Below, in pieces: positions 1 to 8,797 of a DNA stretch of 64,000 nucleotides. A model generated the notes under the pieces. It did no database searches, was not told where the DNA came from, and saw nothing but the letters and a program-made list of their open reading frames with translations. The stretch's first letter is position 1. Every line of letters begins with the position of its first letter. A program made the position numbers and the translations under genes. Source of the stretch: CAISIP01 sp965278985 (GTDB taxonomy: Bacteria; Pseudomonadota; Gammaproteobacteria; Burkholderiales; Burkholderiaceae_C); NCBI GenBank assembly GCA_965278985.1, contig OZ257131.1:1550001-1614000 (forward strand), read 5' to 3'.

Positions 1-33
1 CTGCTGATCGCCAGGCGGCGTGTGGTCGCTCAC
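1..33 (-). CDS. ispF: Start of IspF-like protein (2-C-methyl-D-erythritol 2,4-cyclodiphosphate synthase), partial
   Basis: Only the first eleven codons lie in the window. A GTG start on the minus strand overlaps the TGA of ispD in a GTGA arrangement, which indicates translational coupling. The visible residues (MSDHTPPGDQQ) carry no diagnostic motif. The call therefore rests on gene order: ispF commonly follows ispD directly, and IspF catalyses a later step of the same MEP isoprenoid pathway. It is an inference; the sequence beyond the window edge would settle it. Confidence 0.5.
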   Translation of the reverse strand, partial: MSDHTPPGDQQ

Positions 34-764
34 GGCGCGGTCCCTCCCATGCGCTGGCGCAACACGGCCTCGGCCATCAGGAAATCCTCCGGATAGGTCA
101 CCTTGAAATTCAACGGGCTGCCGGCCACGAGGCGCGGCTGGTGTCCCAGCGCCTCGATGGCCGAGGATTCGTCCGTGACCGAGGCGCCGGCCTCCAGCAA
201 GGCGCCCTGCAGCAGGCCTAGCCGGAACATCTGCGGTGTCTGCGCCAGCCAGTGCTGGCTGCGGTCCACCGTGGCGCCCACACGCTCCTGGCGCGCGAAC
301 TTGAGCGTGTCCGACACCGGCTGCGCAAGCAGCCCGCCCACGGGATCGTCGATGCAGGCATCGATCAGCCGATCGATCCATGCGGCAGTGACGAGGCAAC
401 GCGCGGCATCGTGCACCAGCACCCAGTCGCCGTCTCTGGCGCCGTGCGTCCGCAGCAAGGCCAGTCCACGCGACACGGTCTGCGCCCGCGAGTCGCCTCC
501 GCAATCCGCCACCAGGAGGCCGCGCGGTCCCTGGACCCCATGGCGCGTGAAGAAATCGTCGCCGGGCGCCACCACGACCAGCGTGCCCGTGAGGCGCTCG
601 ACGGTGGCCAGGGCCGCCAGGGTGTGCTGCACCAGTGGCCGACCGGCCACCATCTCATATTGCTTGGGTTGGGGTGTGGCGGCCCGCAGGCCTGCACCGG
701 CACAGGGCACCAGGGCCCACAGGCGGGGGACTGGCTTGGAGGGAGAAGGCATGGAGCGCGTCAT
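30..764 (-). CDS. ispD: 2-C-methyl-D-erythritol 4-phosphate cytidylyltransferase IspD
   Basis: IspD couples MEP to CTP, giving CDP-methylerythritol in the cytoplasmic MEP route to isoprenoids. The protein (244 aa; family usually 225-240) opens with the nucleotide-binding stretch WALVPCAGAGLRA and a following PKQY, then has VLVHDAARC in the middle and the C-terminal NFKVTYPEDF typical of the family. The ATG at 764 gives MTRSMPSPSK; a second in-frame ATG at 752 would remove four residues, and neither has a clear ribosome-binding site. A TAGAAT hexamer at 783-778 could be the -10 box, which would leave a very short leader. The gene diverges from mfd and its stop overlaps the GTG of the next gene. 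A far longer antisense frame runs through mfd into this gene, but only this C-terminal part is real. Confidence 0.93.
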   Translation of the reverse strand: MTRSMPSPSKPVPRLWALVPCAGAGLRAATPQPKQYEMVAGRPLVQHTLAALATVERLTGTLVVVAPGDDFFTRHGVQGPRGLLVADCGGDSRAQTVSRGLALLRTHGARDGDWVLVHDAARCLVTAAWIDRLIDACIDDPVGGLLAQPVSDTLKFARQERVGATVDRSQHWLAQTPQMFRLGLLQGALLEAGASVTDESSAIEALGHQPRLVAGSPLNFKVTYPEDFLMAEAVLRQRMGGTAP

Positions 765-896
765 CGGATGGGCGCCCATTCTAGAATCCACCCCTGCACA
801 CCCCCTGCCCTGACCGGCCGGGGGTGTTCGGCATTGTTGGCCACGTCTGTCGCCCCAGTTCCCTTTCCCACCTCCCGCTGCTCCACCGCTTCTTGC

Positions 897-3800
897 ATGT
901 ACCTTCCCAAGCTCACCACCGGCAAGCGCTTCGTCTTGCCCCGCCCAGCGGGTTCTGCCGACGCCCTGCTGCTCTCGCGGCTGGCCCAGCGTGACAAGGC
1001 GGAGGGGCGCATCACCGCGGTGGTGACGGCCGATGCCACGGACGCACAGCGCCTGCTCGACGAGATCGCCTTCTTTGCGCCGGAGCTGCGTGTGGCCCTG
1101 TTCCCCGACTGGGAAACCCTGCCCTACGACACCTTCTCGCCGCACCAGGACCTGATCAGCGAGCGGCTGGCCACGCTGTGGCGGATCTCGCAGCGCGACC
1201 GCAAGGACGGCCTCGATATCGTGCTGGTGCCCGCCTCCACGGCGCTGTACCGCCTGGCACCGCCCAGCTTCCTCGCCGCCTACACCTTCCATTTCAAGGC
1301 CAAGCAGAAGCTCGACGAGGCGAAGCTCAAGTCCCAGCTCACGCTGGCCGGCTACAACCATGTGAGCCAGGTCGTGAGCCCCGGCGAATACGCGGTGCGC
1401 GGCAGCCTGATCGACCTCTTCCCGATGGGCTCGACGGTGCCCTACCGGGTGGACCTGTTCGACGACGAGGTCGATTCCATCCGCACCTTCGACCCCGACA
1501 CGCAGCGCAGCCTCTACCCGGTGCCCGAGGTGCGGCTGCTGCCCGGCCGCGAGTTCCCGATGGACGATGCGGCACGCACGCGCTTTCGCAGCCGCTGGCG
1601 CGAGCTGCTGGAGGGTGACCCCACCAAGAGCCGCATCTACAAGGACATGGGCACGGGCATCGCCACGGCCGGTATCGAGTACTACCTGCCGCTGTTCTTC
1701 GAGGACACGGCCACGGTCTTCGACTATCTGGGGACCACCGCCACCCTGGTGCTGCATGGCGACCTGGAGGCGGCCTTCGCGCATTTCTGGCAGGACACGC
1801 GGGAGCGCCACCGCCTGCTGCACGGCGACCCCGAGCGCCCCACCCTGCCCCCGGCGGCGCTGTTCCTGAGCGCCGAGCAGTTCTACGCCCACGCGAAGGA
1901 GCACGCCCAGCTCTCCCTGCGCGCTGCCGGTGGTGGCGAGGATCCGGCGGACTCCCAGCAGGACGATTGGCGCGGCCTGCCCCCGTTGATGGCGGTCCGG
2001 GGTGCCGAGGACCCGCTGGCACGGTTGAAGGATCACATCGCCGGCGGCGGCCACCGTGTGCTGGTGCTGGCGGAAAGCGCGGGCCGCCGGGAAAGCCTGC
2101 TGGACTTCCTGCGCGCCAGTGGCCTGGACCCGGTGCGCTTCGACACGCTGCAGGAGTTCGTGGACAGCAGCGAACCGGTGGGGCTGGGCACCTCGACATT
2201 GGCCAACGGTTTTGGCTGGATCGAGGCGGGCATCGATTTCGTCACCGAGACCGAACTCTTCGCCAGCGGCGCCACCACACGCCGCAAGCGCCGCCAGGAG
2301 CAGGTCAGCGATGTCGAGGCGCTGATCAAGGACCTGAGCGAGCTCAACGTGGGCGACCCCGTGGTCCACAGCGCGCATGGCGTGGGCCGCTACCGGGGGC
2401 TGGTGAACCTGGACCTGGGCAACAAGGACGCCAACGGCGAGCCCGAGCTGCAGGAGTTCCTGCACCTGGAATACGCCGACAAGGCCACGCTCTACGTGCC
2501 GGTGAGCCAGCTGCAGCTGATCGGCCGCTACACCGGCGTGAGCGCCGAGGAGGCGCCGCTGCACAAGCTGGGCTCCGGCCAGTGGGAAAAGGCCAAGCGC
2601 AAGGCCGCCGAGCAGGTGCGCGACTCCGCCGCCGAACTGCTCAACATCTATGCACGGCGCGCCTTGCGCGAGGGCCATGCCTTCCGCTATGCGCCCAACG
2701 ACTACGAGATCTTCGCCAACGACTTCGGCTTCGAGGAGACAGCCGACCAGCGCGCCGCGATCCACGCGGTGATCCAGGACATGATCAGCCCGCGCCCCAT
2801 GGACCGGCTGGTTTGCGGCGACGTGGGCTTCGGCAAGACCGAGGTGGCACTGCGTGCGGCCTTCATCGCTGTCACGGGCGGCAAGCAGGTGGCGTTCCTG
2901 GCCCCCACCACGCTGCTGGCCGAGCAGCACTACCAGACGCTGGTGGACCGCTTCGGCAAGTGGCCGGTGAAGGTGGCAGAGATGAGCCGCTTCCGCTCCA
3001 CCAAGGAGATCAACACGGCGCTCAAGGGCGTGGCGGATGGCACCATCGACATCGTGGTCGGCACGCACAAGCTGCTGGGCCAGGACACGCGCTTCAAGAA
3101 CCTGGGCCTCCTGATCATCGACGAGGAACACCGCTTCGGCGTGCGCCACAAGGAGGCCATGAAGGCGCTGCGCGCCGAGGTCGACGTGCTCACGCTCACC
3201 GCCACGCCCATTCCCCGCACGCTGGGCATGGCGCTGGAGGGCCTGCGCGACCTGTCGGTGATCGCCACCGCGCCGCAGCGCCGCCTGGCCATCAAGACCT
3301 TCGTGCGCACCGAGGGCAATGGCGTGATCCGCGAGGCGGTGCTGCGTGAACTGAAGCGTGGTGGCCAGGTCTACTTCCTGCACAACGAGGTCGAGACCAT
3401 CGAGAACCGCCGCGCCAAGCTGGAAGAGCTGCTGCCCGAGGCGCGCATCGCCGTCGCGCACGGCCAGATGCCCGAGCGCCAGCTGGAAGCCGTGATGCGC
3501 GACTTCCACGCGCAGCGCTTCAACCTGCTGCTGTGCTCCACCATCATCGAGACCGGCATCGACGTGCCCACGGCCAATACGATCGTGATGAGCCGCGCCG
3601 ACAAGTTCGGCCTGGCCCAACTGCACCAGCTGCGCGGCCGCGTGGGCCGCAGCCACCACCAGGCCTACGCCTACCTGATGGTGCCCGACATCGAGGGCCT
3701 GACCAAGCAGGCCAGCCAGCGGCTCGAAGCCATCCAGCAGATGGAAGAACTGGGCAGCGGCTTCTACCTGGCCATGCACGACCTGGAGATCCGCGGTGCC

Positions 3801-4385
3801 GGCGAGGTGCTGGGCGAGCACCAGAGCGGCAACATCATGGAGATCGGCTTCCAGCTCTACAACGAGATGCTGTCCGAAGCCGTGCAGTCGCTGAAGGCGG
3901 GCAAGGAGCCCGACCTGCTGGCCCCGTTGTCCGTCACCACCGACATCAACCTGCACGCACCCGCCCTGCTGCCCAACGACTACTGCGGCGACGTCCACCT
4001 GCGCCTGAGCTTCTACAAGAAACTCGCCAGCGCCAAAAAGACCGAGCAGATCGACACCCTGCTCGAAGAGCTGGTGGACCGCTTCGGCAAGCTGCCGCCG
4101 CAGGCCCAGACACTGATCGACGTGCACCGCCTGCGCGTGCTGGCCAAGCCCTATGGCGTGTCCAAGGTGGATGCGGCGCCGGGCGTGATCAGCGTCAGCT
4201 TCCACAAGAACCCTCCCATCGACCCGATGCGCATCGTGGACCTGGTGCGCAAGCACAAGCACATCAAGCTCGCAGGCAACGAAAAGCTGCGCATCGAGCG
4301 CGCCCTGGCCACCGCGCCCGAGCGTGCGCAGATGGTGCGCGATGTGTTGCGCAACCTCGGTGAGCCCGTGGCGCAAAAGGCCTGA
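897..4385 (+). CDS. mfd: Transcription-repair coupling factor Mfd
   Basis: Mfd is an ATP-driven DNA translocase that removes RNA polymerase stalled at lesions and recruits UvrA to the transcribed strand. From the ATG at 897 (MYLPKLTTGKRF) the protein is 1162 aa, the family's usual length. In order it shows an N-terminal UvrB-like region, the RNA-polymerase-interacting (CarD-like) segment around DPVVHSAHGVGRYRG, a Walker A GDVGFGKTE near residue 641, a DEEHRFG helicase box near 742, LTATPIPRT, and the second RecA lobe with ETGIDVPTANT and QLRGRVGRS. It ends with the TRCF C-terminal domain. Earlier in-frame starts would overlap ispD and extend beyond family length. serB follows 24 bases later and may be co-transcribed. 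Confidence 0.97.
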   Translation: MYLPKLTTGKRFVLPRPAGSADALLLSRLAQRDKAEGRITAVVTADATDAQRLLDEIAFFAPELRVALFPDWETLPYDTFSPHQDLISERLATLWRISQRDRKDGLDIVLVPASTALYRLAPPSFLAAYTFHFKAKQKLDEAKLKSQLTLAGYNHVSQVVSPGEYAVRGSLIDLFPMGSTVPYRVDLFDDEVDSIRTFDPDTQRSLYPVPEVRLLPGREFPMDDAARTRFRSRWRELLEGDPTKSRIYKDMGTGIATAGIEYYLPLFFEDTATVFDYLGTTATLVLHGDLEAAFAHFWQDTRERHRLLHGDPERPTLPPAALFLSAEQFYAHAKEHAQLSLRAAGGGEDPADSQQDDWRGLPPLMAVRGAEDPLARLKDHIAGGGHRVLVLAESAGRRESLLDFLRASGLDPVRFDTLQEFVDSSEPVGLGTSTLANGFGWIEAGIDFVTETELFASGATTRRKRRQEQVSDVEALIKDLSELNVGDPVVHSAHGVGRYRGLVNLDLGNKDANGEPELQEFLHLEYADKATLYVPVSQLQLIGRYTGVSAEEAPLHKLGSGQWEKAKRKAAEQVRDSAAELLNIYARRALREGHAFRYAPNDYEIFANDFGFEETADQRAAIHAVIQDMISPRPMDRLVCGDVGFGKTEVALRAAFIAVTGGKQVAFLAPTTLLAEQHYQTLVDRFGKWPVKVAEMSRFRSTKEINTALKGVADGTIDIVVGTHKLLGQDTRFKNLGLLIIDEEHRFGVRHKEAMKALRAEVDVLTLTATPIPRTLGMALEGLRDLSVIATAPQRRLAIKTFVRTEGNGVIREAVLRELKRGGQVYFLHNEVETIENRRAKLEELLPEARIAVAHGQMPERQLEAVMRDFHAQRFNLLLCSTIIETGIDVPTANTIVMSRADKFGLAQLHQLRGRVGRSHHQAYAYLMVPDIEGLTKQASQRLEAIQQMEELGSGFYLAMHDLEIRGAGEVLGEHQSGNIMEIGFQLYNEMLSEAVQSLKAGKEPDLLAPLSVTTDINLHAPALLPNDYCGDVHLRLSFYKKLASAKKTEQIDTLLEELVDRFGKLPPQAQTLIDVHRLRVLAKPYGVSKVDAAPGVISVSFHKNPPIDPMRIVDLVRKHKHIKLAGNEKLRIERALATAPERAQMVRDVLRNLGEPVAQKA

Positions 4386-4409
4386 ATCCCATCTCTCCTA
4401 CCGACACCC

Positions 4410-5123
4410 ATGTCCTCCAACTTGTCCCTGCAGCCCGGCCTCGTCACCCGCGGCCTTGCCCTCCCCCTGCACCTGCGTGATTTCGGCCTGATCGCCTTCG
4501 ACATGGACTCCACGCTGATCAACATCGAGTGCGTGGACGAGATCGCCGCGGCCGCCGGGCGCAAGGACGAAGTGGCAGCCATCACCGAGGCCGCCATGCG
4601 GGGCGAACTGCCGGACTACAAGGCCAGCCTGCGCGCGCGCGTGGCCTTGCTCGAAGGCGTGCGTGTCACGCAGATGGAAGAGGTGTACACGCAGCGGCTG
4701 CGGCTCAACCCCGGCGCGGTAGAACTCACCTCGGCCTGCCGCGATGCCGGCCTGCAACTGCTGCTGGTGAGCGGCGGCTTCACGTTCTTCAGCGACCGCG
4801 TGTGCCAGCGCCTGGGTATCGCGCGCGCACGCTCCAACGTCCTGGAAGTGGCCGATGGCGTGTTGACGGGCCGCATGGTGGACCAGCCGTGGGGCGATAT
4901 CTGCGACGGCGAGGAGAAGAAGCGCATGCTGCTGCAGACCTGCGCGGAACTTGGCCTGCGCGCGGAGCAAGCCATCGCCGTGGGCGATGGCGCCAACGAC
5001 CTGCCGATGATGGGTGTGGCGGGGCTCTCCGTCGCCTACCACGCCAAGCCGCGCGTGCAGGAAGCCGCCAAGGTGGCGATCCAGACCGGTGGACTGGACC
5101 GGCTGCTCGAAATCTTCGACTGA
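4410..5123 (+). CDS. serB: Phosphoserine phosphatase SerB
   Basis: SerB hydrolyses O-phosphoserine to serine, the last step of serine synthesis, in the cytoplasm. The 237-aa protein is a haloacid-dehalogenase enzyme: motif I is FDMDSTLINIECVDEIA with the nucleophile Asp31 and Asp33, motif II is LLVSGGFTFF, and motif III/IV is VGDGANDLPMM. It lacks the extra N-terminal ACT-like region of the longer E. coli enzyme, as is usual in related betaproteobacteria. It lies 24 bases after mfd in the same direction, a neighbour pair often seen in this group. Confidence 0.95.
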   Translation: MSSNLSLQPGLVTRGLALPLHLRDFGLIAFDMDSTLINIECVDEIAAAAGRKDEVAAITEAAMRGELPDYKASLRARVALLEGVRVTQMEEVYTQRLRLNPGAVELTSACRDAGLQLLLVSGGFTFFSDRVCQRLGIARARSNVLEVADGVLTGRMVDQPWGDICDGEEKKRMLLQTCAELGLRAEQAIAVGDGANDLPMMGVAGLSVAYHAKPRVQEAAKVAIQTGGLDRLLEIFD

Positions 5124-5531
5124 GCGTCGCTGCCGGCACGGACCACGCATCCGGCCGGACACCTGCATCGCGGCAGTGCCGCCCGAGATCCGACCCTGGT
5201 CGCATGGCGTACAACGGCCATGGTCTTGCCTCCACATCGCGCGGGACACGTGGTCGTGCGTTGTCGCATGCAAGTTGGTAACGCTGTGGCGCAAACACCG
5301 ATTGCCGCGACCATGGAACTTGTGCCCGTGGGGATGGTCAGCTACAACATGAACAACGCATGGCGTCGCTGGATGTAAGCGATGTCAACCCCGGCGACAA
5401 CCATGCGTTGAGAGTGGGTGGTCGAGCCACGGCGATGGCGCAGGCTGTCGTCTGTGGTTATGATGAATTGCACTTTTCCGGAAGTGGGCGCTGTGCCACA
5501 GTTTGCCGCTGCCGTTTCTTGGAGAACCGTC
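5124..5531. other. Intergenic region upstream of prkA
   Basis: This 408-base stretch separates serB from prkA. I see no convincing coding sequence, tRNA or structured RNA in it. It presumably holds the serB end and the prkA promoter. A weak -24/-12-like string, CTGTGCCACAGTTTGCC at 5491-5507, is only a poor match to a sigma-54 element. It is worth noting because the equivalent E. coli genes are under stress and nitrogen control. Confidence 0.4.
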
Positions 5532-7454
5532 ATGACAATCTTTTCTCGTTACCAGAGCAGGTATGAGGCAGGGCAGGACGAGGAAATGTCGATCCAGGAG
5601 TATCTGGATCTTTGCAAGAAGGACCCCAACGCGTATGCCAGCGTCGCCGAACGTATGCTGGCGGCCATCGGCGAACCCGAGCTGGTAGACACGCGCACCG
5701 ACCCGCGCCTGTCGCGAATCTTCGCGAACAAGATCCTGCGGCGTTATCCCACCTTCGGTGACCTGTATGGCATGGAAGAGGCTATCGAGAGCATCGTGTC
5801 CTACTTCCGCCATGCCGCGCAGGGGCTGGAAGAAAAGAAACAGATCCTTTACCTGCTGGGGCCCGTGGGCGGCGGCAAGTCCACACTGGCGGAAAAGCTC
5901 AAGTACCTGATGGAGAAGGTGCCGATCTACGCCATCAAGGGCTCGCCGGTGCACGAGTCTCCGCTGGGCCTGTTCAACCCGGCCGAAGACGCCCAGCTGC
6001 TGGAAGACGACTACGGCATTCCGCGCCGTTACCTCAACTCCATCATGAGCCCCTGGGCCGTGAAGCGGCTCAAGGAGTTCGGCGGCGACATCACCAAGTT
6101 CCGCGTGGTGAAGATCCAGCCCTCGGTGCTGTCGCAGACCGCCGTGGCCAAGACCGAGCCCGGTGACGAGAACAACCAGGACATCTCCTCGCTGGTCGGC
6201 AAGATCGACATCCGCAAGCTGGAGAGTTATTCGCAGGACGACCCCGACGCGTATTCCTATTCCGGCGGCCTGTGCCTGGCGAACCGCGGCCTGCTGGAGT
6301 TCGTGGAGATGTTCAAGGCGCCGATCAAGGTGCTGCACCCCTTGCTGACCGCCACGCAGGAAGGCAACTACAAGGGCACCGAAGGCTTCGGCGCGATCCC
6401 CTTCGACGGCATGATCCTCGCGCACTCCAACGAGTCCGAATGGTTGAGCTTTCGCAACAACCGCAACAACGAAGCCTTCCTAGACCGGATCTACATCGTC
6501 AAGGTGCCGTATTCGCTGCGCGTGTCCGACGAGATACACATCTACGAAAAGCTGATCTCGGGTTCGTCCCTGTCCCGTGACCCCTGCGCGCCCGATACGC
6601 TGCGCATGCTGGCGCAGTTCTCGGTCCTCTCGCGGCTCAAGGAGCCCGAGAACTCCAGCATCTTCTCCAAGATGCGGGTCTACGACGGCGAGAACCTGAA
6701 GGACACCGACCCCAAGGCCAAGAGCTTCCAGGAGTACCGCGACTTCGCGGGCGTGGACGAGGGCATGACGGGGCTGTCCACGCGCTTTGCGTTCAAGATC
6801 CTGTCGCGCGTCTTCAACTTCGACCACCGCGAGGTCGCGGCCAACCCCGTGCACCTGATGTACGTGCTGGAGCAACAGATCGAGCAGGAGCAGTTCCCGC
6901 CCGAGGTCGAAGAGAAATACCTGCGCTACATCAAGGAGTTCATGTCGCCGCGTTACGCGGAGTTCATCGGCAAGGAGATCCAGACCGCGTACCTGGAGAG
7001 TTACTCCGAGTACGGCCAGAACATCTTCGACCGCTACGTGACCTACGCCGACTTCTGGATCCAGGACCAGGAGTACCGCGACGTGAACACCGGCGAGATG
7101 CTGGACCGCTCCGCGCTGAACGACGAACTGGAGAAGATGGAGAAGCCCGCCGGCATCTCCAACCCCAAGGACTTCCGCAACGAGGTGGTGAACTTCGTGC
7201 TGCGCGCCCGCGCCAAGAACGATGGCCACAACCCGGCCTGGACCTCCTACGAGAAGCTGCGCACGGTGATCGAGAAGAAGATGTTCTCCAACACCGAGGA
7301 CCTGCTGCCCGTGATCTCCTTCAACACCAAGGCCAGTGCCGACGAACAGAAGAAGCACCAGGACTTCGTGAACCGCATGATCACCAAGGGCTACACCGAG
7401 AAGCAGGTGCGTCTGCTCTGCGAGTGGTATCTGCGGGTGCGCAAGTCTTCCTGA
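5532..7454 (+). CDS. prkA: PrkA family AAA+ protein (YeaG-like)
   Basis: PrkA/YeaG proteins are cytoplasmic AAA+ ATPases with a C-terminal kinase-like region. They are linked to stress, nitrogen starvation and, in spore formers, sporulation; described as serine kinases, they have also been reported to act as ATP-dependent proteases. This protein is 640 aa, matching the family. The Walker A GPVGGGKST is at residues 110-118, followed by the PrkA-specific KGSPVHESPLGLF and DRIYIVKVPY segments. The ATG at 532 past 5000 (MTIFSRYQSRYE) fits the E. coli N-terminus, whereas an upstream in-frame ATG would add 38 unrelated residues. The yeaH-like gene starts 18 bases downstream and spoVR follows, so the three form one unit. 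Confidence 0.93.
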   Translation: MTIFSRYQSRYEAGQDEEMSIQEYLDLCKKDPNAYASVAERMLAAIGEPELVDTRTDPRLSRIFANKILRRYPTFGDLYGMEEAIESIVSYFRHAAQGLEEKKQILYLLGPVGGGKSTLAEKLKYLMEKVPIYAIKGSPVHESPLGLFNPAEDAQLLEDDYGIPRRYLNSIMSPWAVKRLKEFGGDITKFRVVKIQPSVLSQTAVAKTEPGDENNQDISSLVGKIDIRKLESYSQDDPDAYSYSGGLCLANRGLLEFVEMFKAPIKVLHPLLTATQEGNYKGTEGFGAIPFDGMILAHSNESEWLSFRNNRNNEAFLDRIYIVKVPYSLRVSDEIHIYEKLISGSSLSRDPCAPDTLRMLAQFSVLSRLKEPENSSIFSKMRVYDGENLKDTDPKAKSFQEYRDFAGVDEGMTGLSTRFAFKILSRVFNFDHREVAANPVHLMYVLEQQIEQEQFPPEVEEKYLRYIKEFMSPRYAEFIGKEIQTAYLESYSEYGQNIFDRYVTYADFWIQDQEYRDVNTGEMLDRSALNDELEKMEKPAGISNPKDFRNEVVNFVLRARAKNDGHNPAWTSYEKLRTVIEKKMFSNTEDLLPVISFNTKASADEQKKHQDFVNRMITKGYTEKQVRLLCEWYLRVRKSS

Positions 7455-7472
7455 CGAAGGAGCCTCCAGTTC

Positions 7473-8774
7473 ATGACGATACGCATCGTTGACCGGCGTT
7501 TCGACAGCAAGCACAAGAGTTCGGTCAACCGCGCGCGATTCATCAAGCGCTTCAAGGGCCAGATCCGCAAGGCGGTGGCCGACGCGATCGGTGAACGCGG
7601 CGTCAAGGACCTGGACAACGGCGAGAAGGTCGGCATCCCCGGCAGGGACATCGAGGAGCCGCAGTTCTCGCACGGACGTGGCGGCATCTGGCACAACGTG
7701 AACCCCGGCAACGACCGCTTCAGCCAGGGCGACGAGGTGGACCGCCCGCAGGGTGGCGCGGGCGGATCGGGTTCGGGCCAGGCCAGCAAGGACGGCAAGG
7801 CCCTGGATGAATTCGTCTTCACCCTCACGCGCGACGAGTTCCTCGACATCTTCTTCGACGAACTCGCGCTGCCCAACCTCGTCAAGCGCCAGCTCGCCCG
7901 CATCGACCAGTACCGCCGTGTGCGCGCCGGCTACACCCAGAGCGGTGTGCCGACCAACATCAACCTGAGCCGCACCATGCGTGGCGCGGCGGGCCGGCGC
8001 ATCGCAGTGGGCGCGCCCTACTGGGCCAAGGTGCGCGCGCTGGAGACCGAACTGCAGGAGCTGCTGGCGCGTGCCGCCGATGCAGGCCGTCCGCTGGACG
8101 ACACCGACCCCGAGATCACGCGCCTGCGCCGCGAGATCGCCAAGTGGCGCGCGCGCATCGAGGCCGTGCCGTTCGTGGACACCTTCGACCTGCGCTACAA
8201 CAACCGCGTGCGCATCCCGCAGCCGACCACGCAGGCCGTGATGTTCTGCCTGCTCGACGTGTCGGGCTCCATGGACGAGGGGCGCAAGAACGTGGCCAAG
8301 CGCTTTTTCATGCTGCTCTACCTGTTCCTCACGCGCAACTACGAGCGTACCGAGGTGGTGTTCATCCGCCACCACACCGTGGCCTTCGAGGTCGACGAGG
8401 ACGAGTTCTTCACCTCGCGGGAATCCGGCGGCACGGTGGTGTCCAGCGCGCTGGAGTTGATGCACAAGATCGTCGTGGACCGCTACCCCAGCAGCCAGTG
8501 GAACATCTACGGCGCACAGGCCTCCGACGGCGACAACTGGAACGACGATTCGCCACGCTGCCGCGAGCTGCTGGAGAGCTCCCTGCTGGCGCTGACGCAG
8601 TACTTCGCCTACATCGAGATCACCGACGGACCCCCGCAGAACCTGTGGCGCGAGTACGAGAAGCTGCAGGCCGCGCATGCCGGGCACTTCGCCATGCAGC
8701 GCATCGCGAACCTGACCGACATCTACCCCGTGTTCCGCGAGCTGTTCAAGAAGCGCGCCCCGCTCACGGCCTGA
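7473..8774 (+). CDS. yeaH: YeaH/YhbH family protein (DUF444)
   Basis: This 433-aa protein belongs to the DUF444 family, whose members accompany PrkA in most genomes; the biochemical role is unknown. The C-terminal half has a von Willebrand A-like fold with a metal-site motif LLDVSGSMDEG. The N-terminal half is basic and contains a Gly/Ser-rich low-complexity stretch (GGAGGSGSGQ). The ATG is preceded by AAGGAG at a good distance. Position in a prkA-yeaH-spoVR unit supports a shared stress-related function, which is an inference from conserved association. Confidence 0.93.
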   Translation: MTIRIVDRRFDSKHKSSVNRARFIKRFKGQIRKAVADAIGERGVKDLDNGEKVGIPGRDIEEPQFSHGRGGIWHNVNPGNDRFSQGDEVDRPQGGAGGSGSGQASKDGKALDEFVFTLTRDEFLDIFFDELALPNLVKRQLARIDQYRRVRAGYTQSGVPTNINLSRTMRGAAGRRIAVGAPYWAKVRALETELQELLARAADAGRPLDDTDPEITRLRREIAKWRARIEAVPFVDTFDLRYNNRVRIPQPTTQAVMFCLLDVSGSMDEGRKNVAKRFFMLLYLFLTRNYERTEVVFIRHHTVAFEVDEDEFFTSRESGGTVVSSALELMHKIVVDRYPSSQWNIYGAQASDGDNWNDDSPRCRELLESSLLALTQYFAYIEITDGPPQNLWREYEKLQAAHAGHFAMQRIANLTDIYPVFRELFKKRAPLTA

Positions 8775-8797
8775 GTGTCGTAAACCAACCCACCGCC

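Noticed and set aside
30..4376. 1448-codon open frame on the minus strand through mfd
   Set aside because: It is antisense to mfd in a GC-rich codon pattern that removes stops. Only the last 244 codons (ispD) carry family motifs.
5491..5507. Sigma-54-like element before prkA
   Set aside because: CTGTGCCACAGTTTGCC has the -12 GC but lacks the -24 GG; the match is too weak to call.
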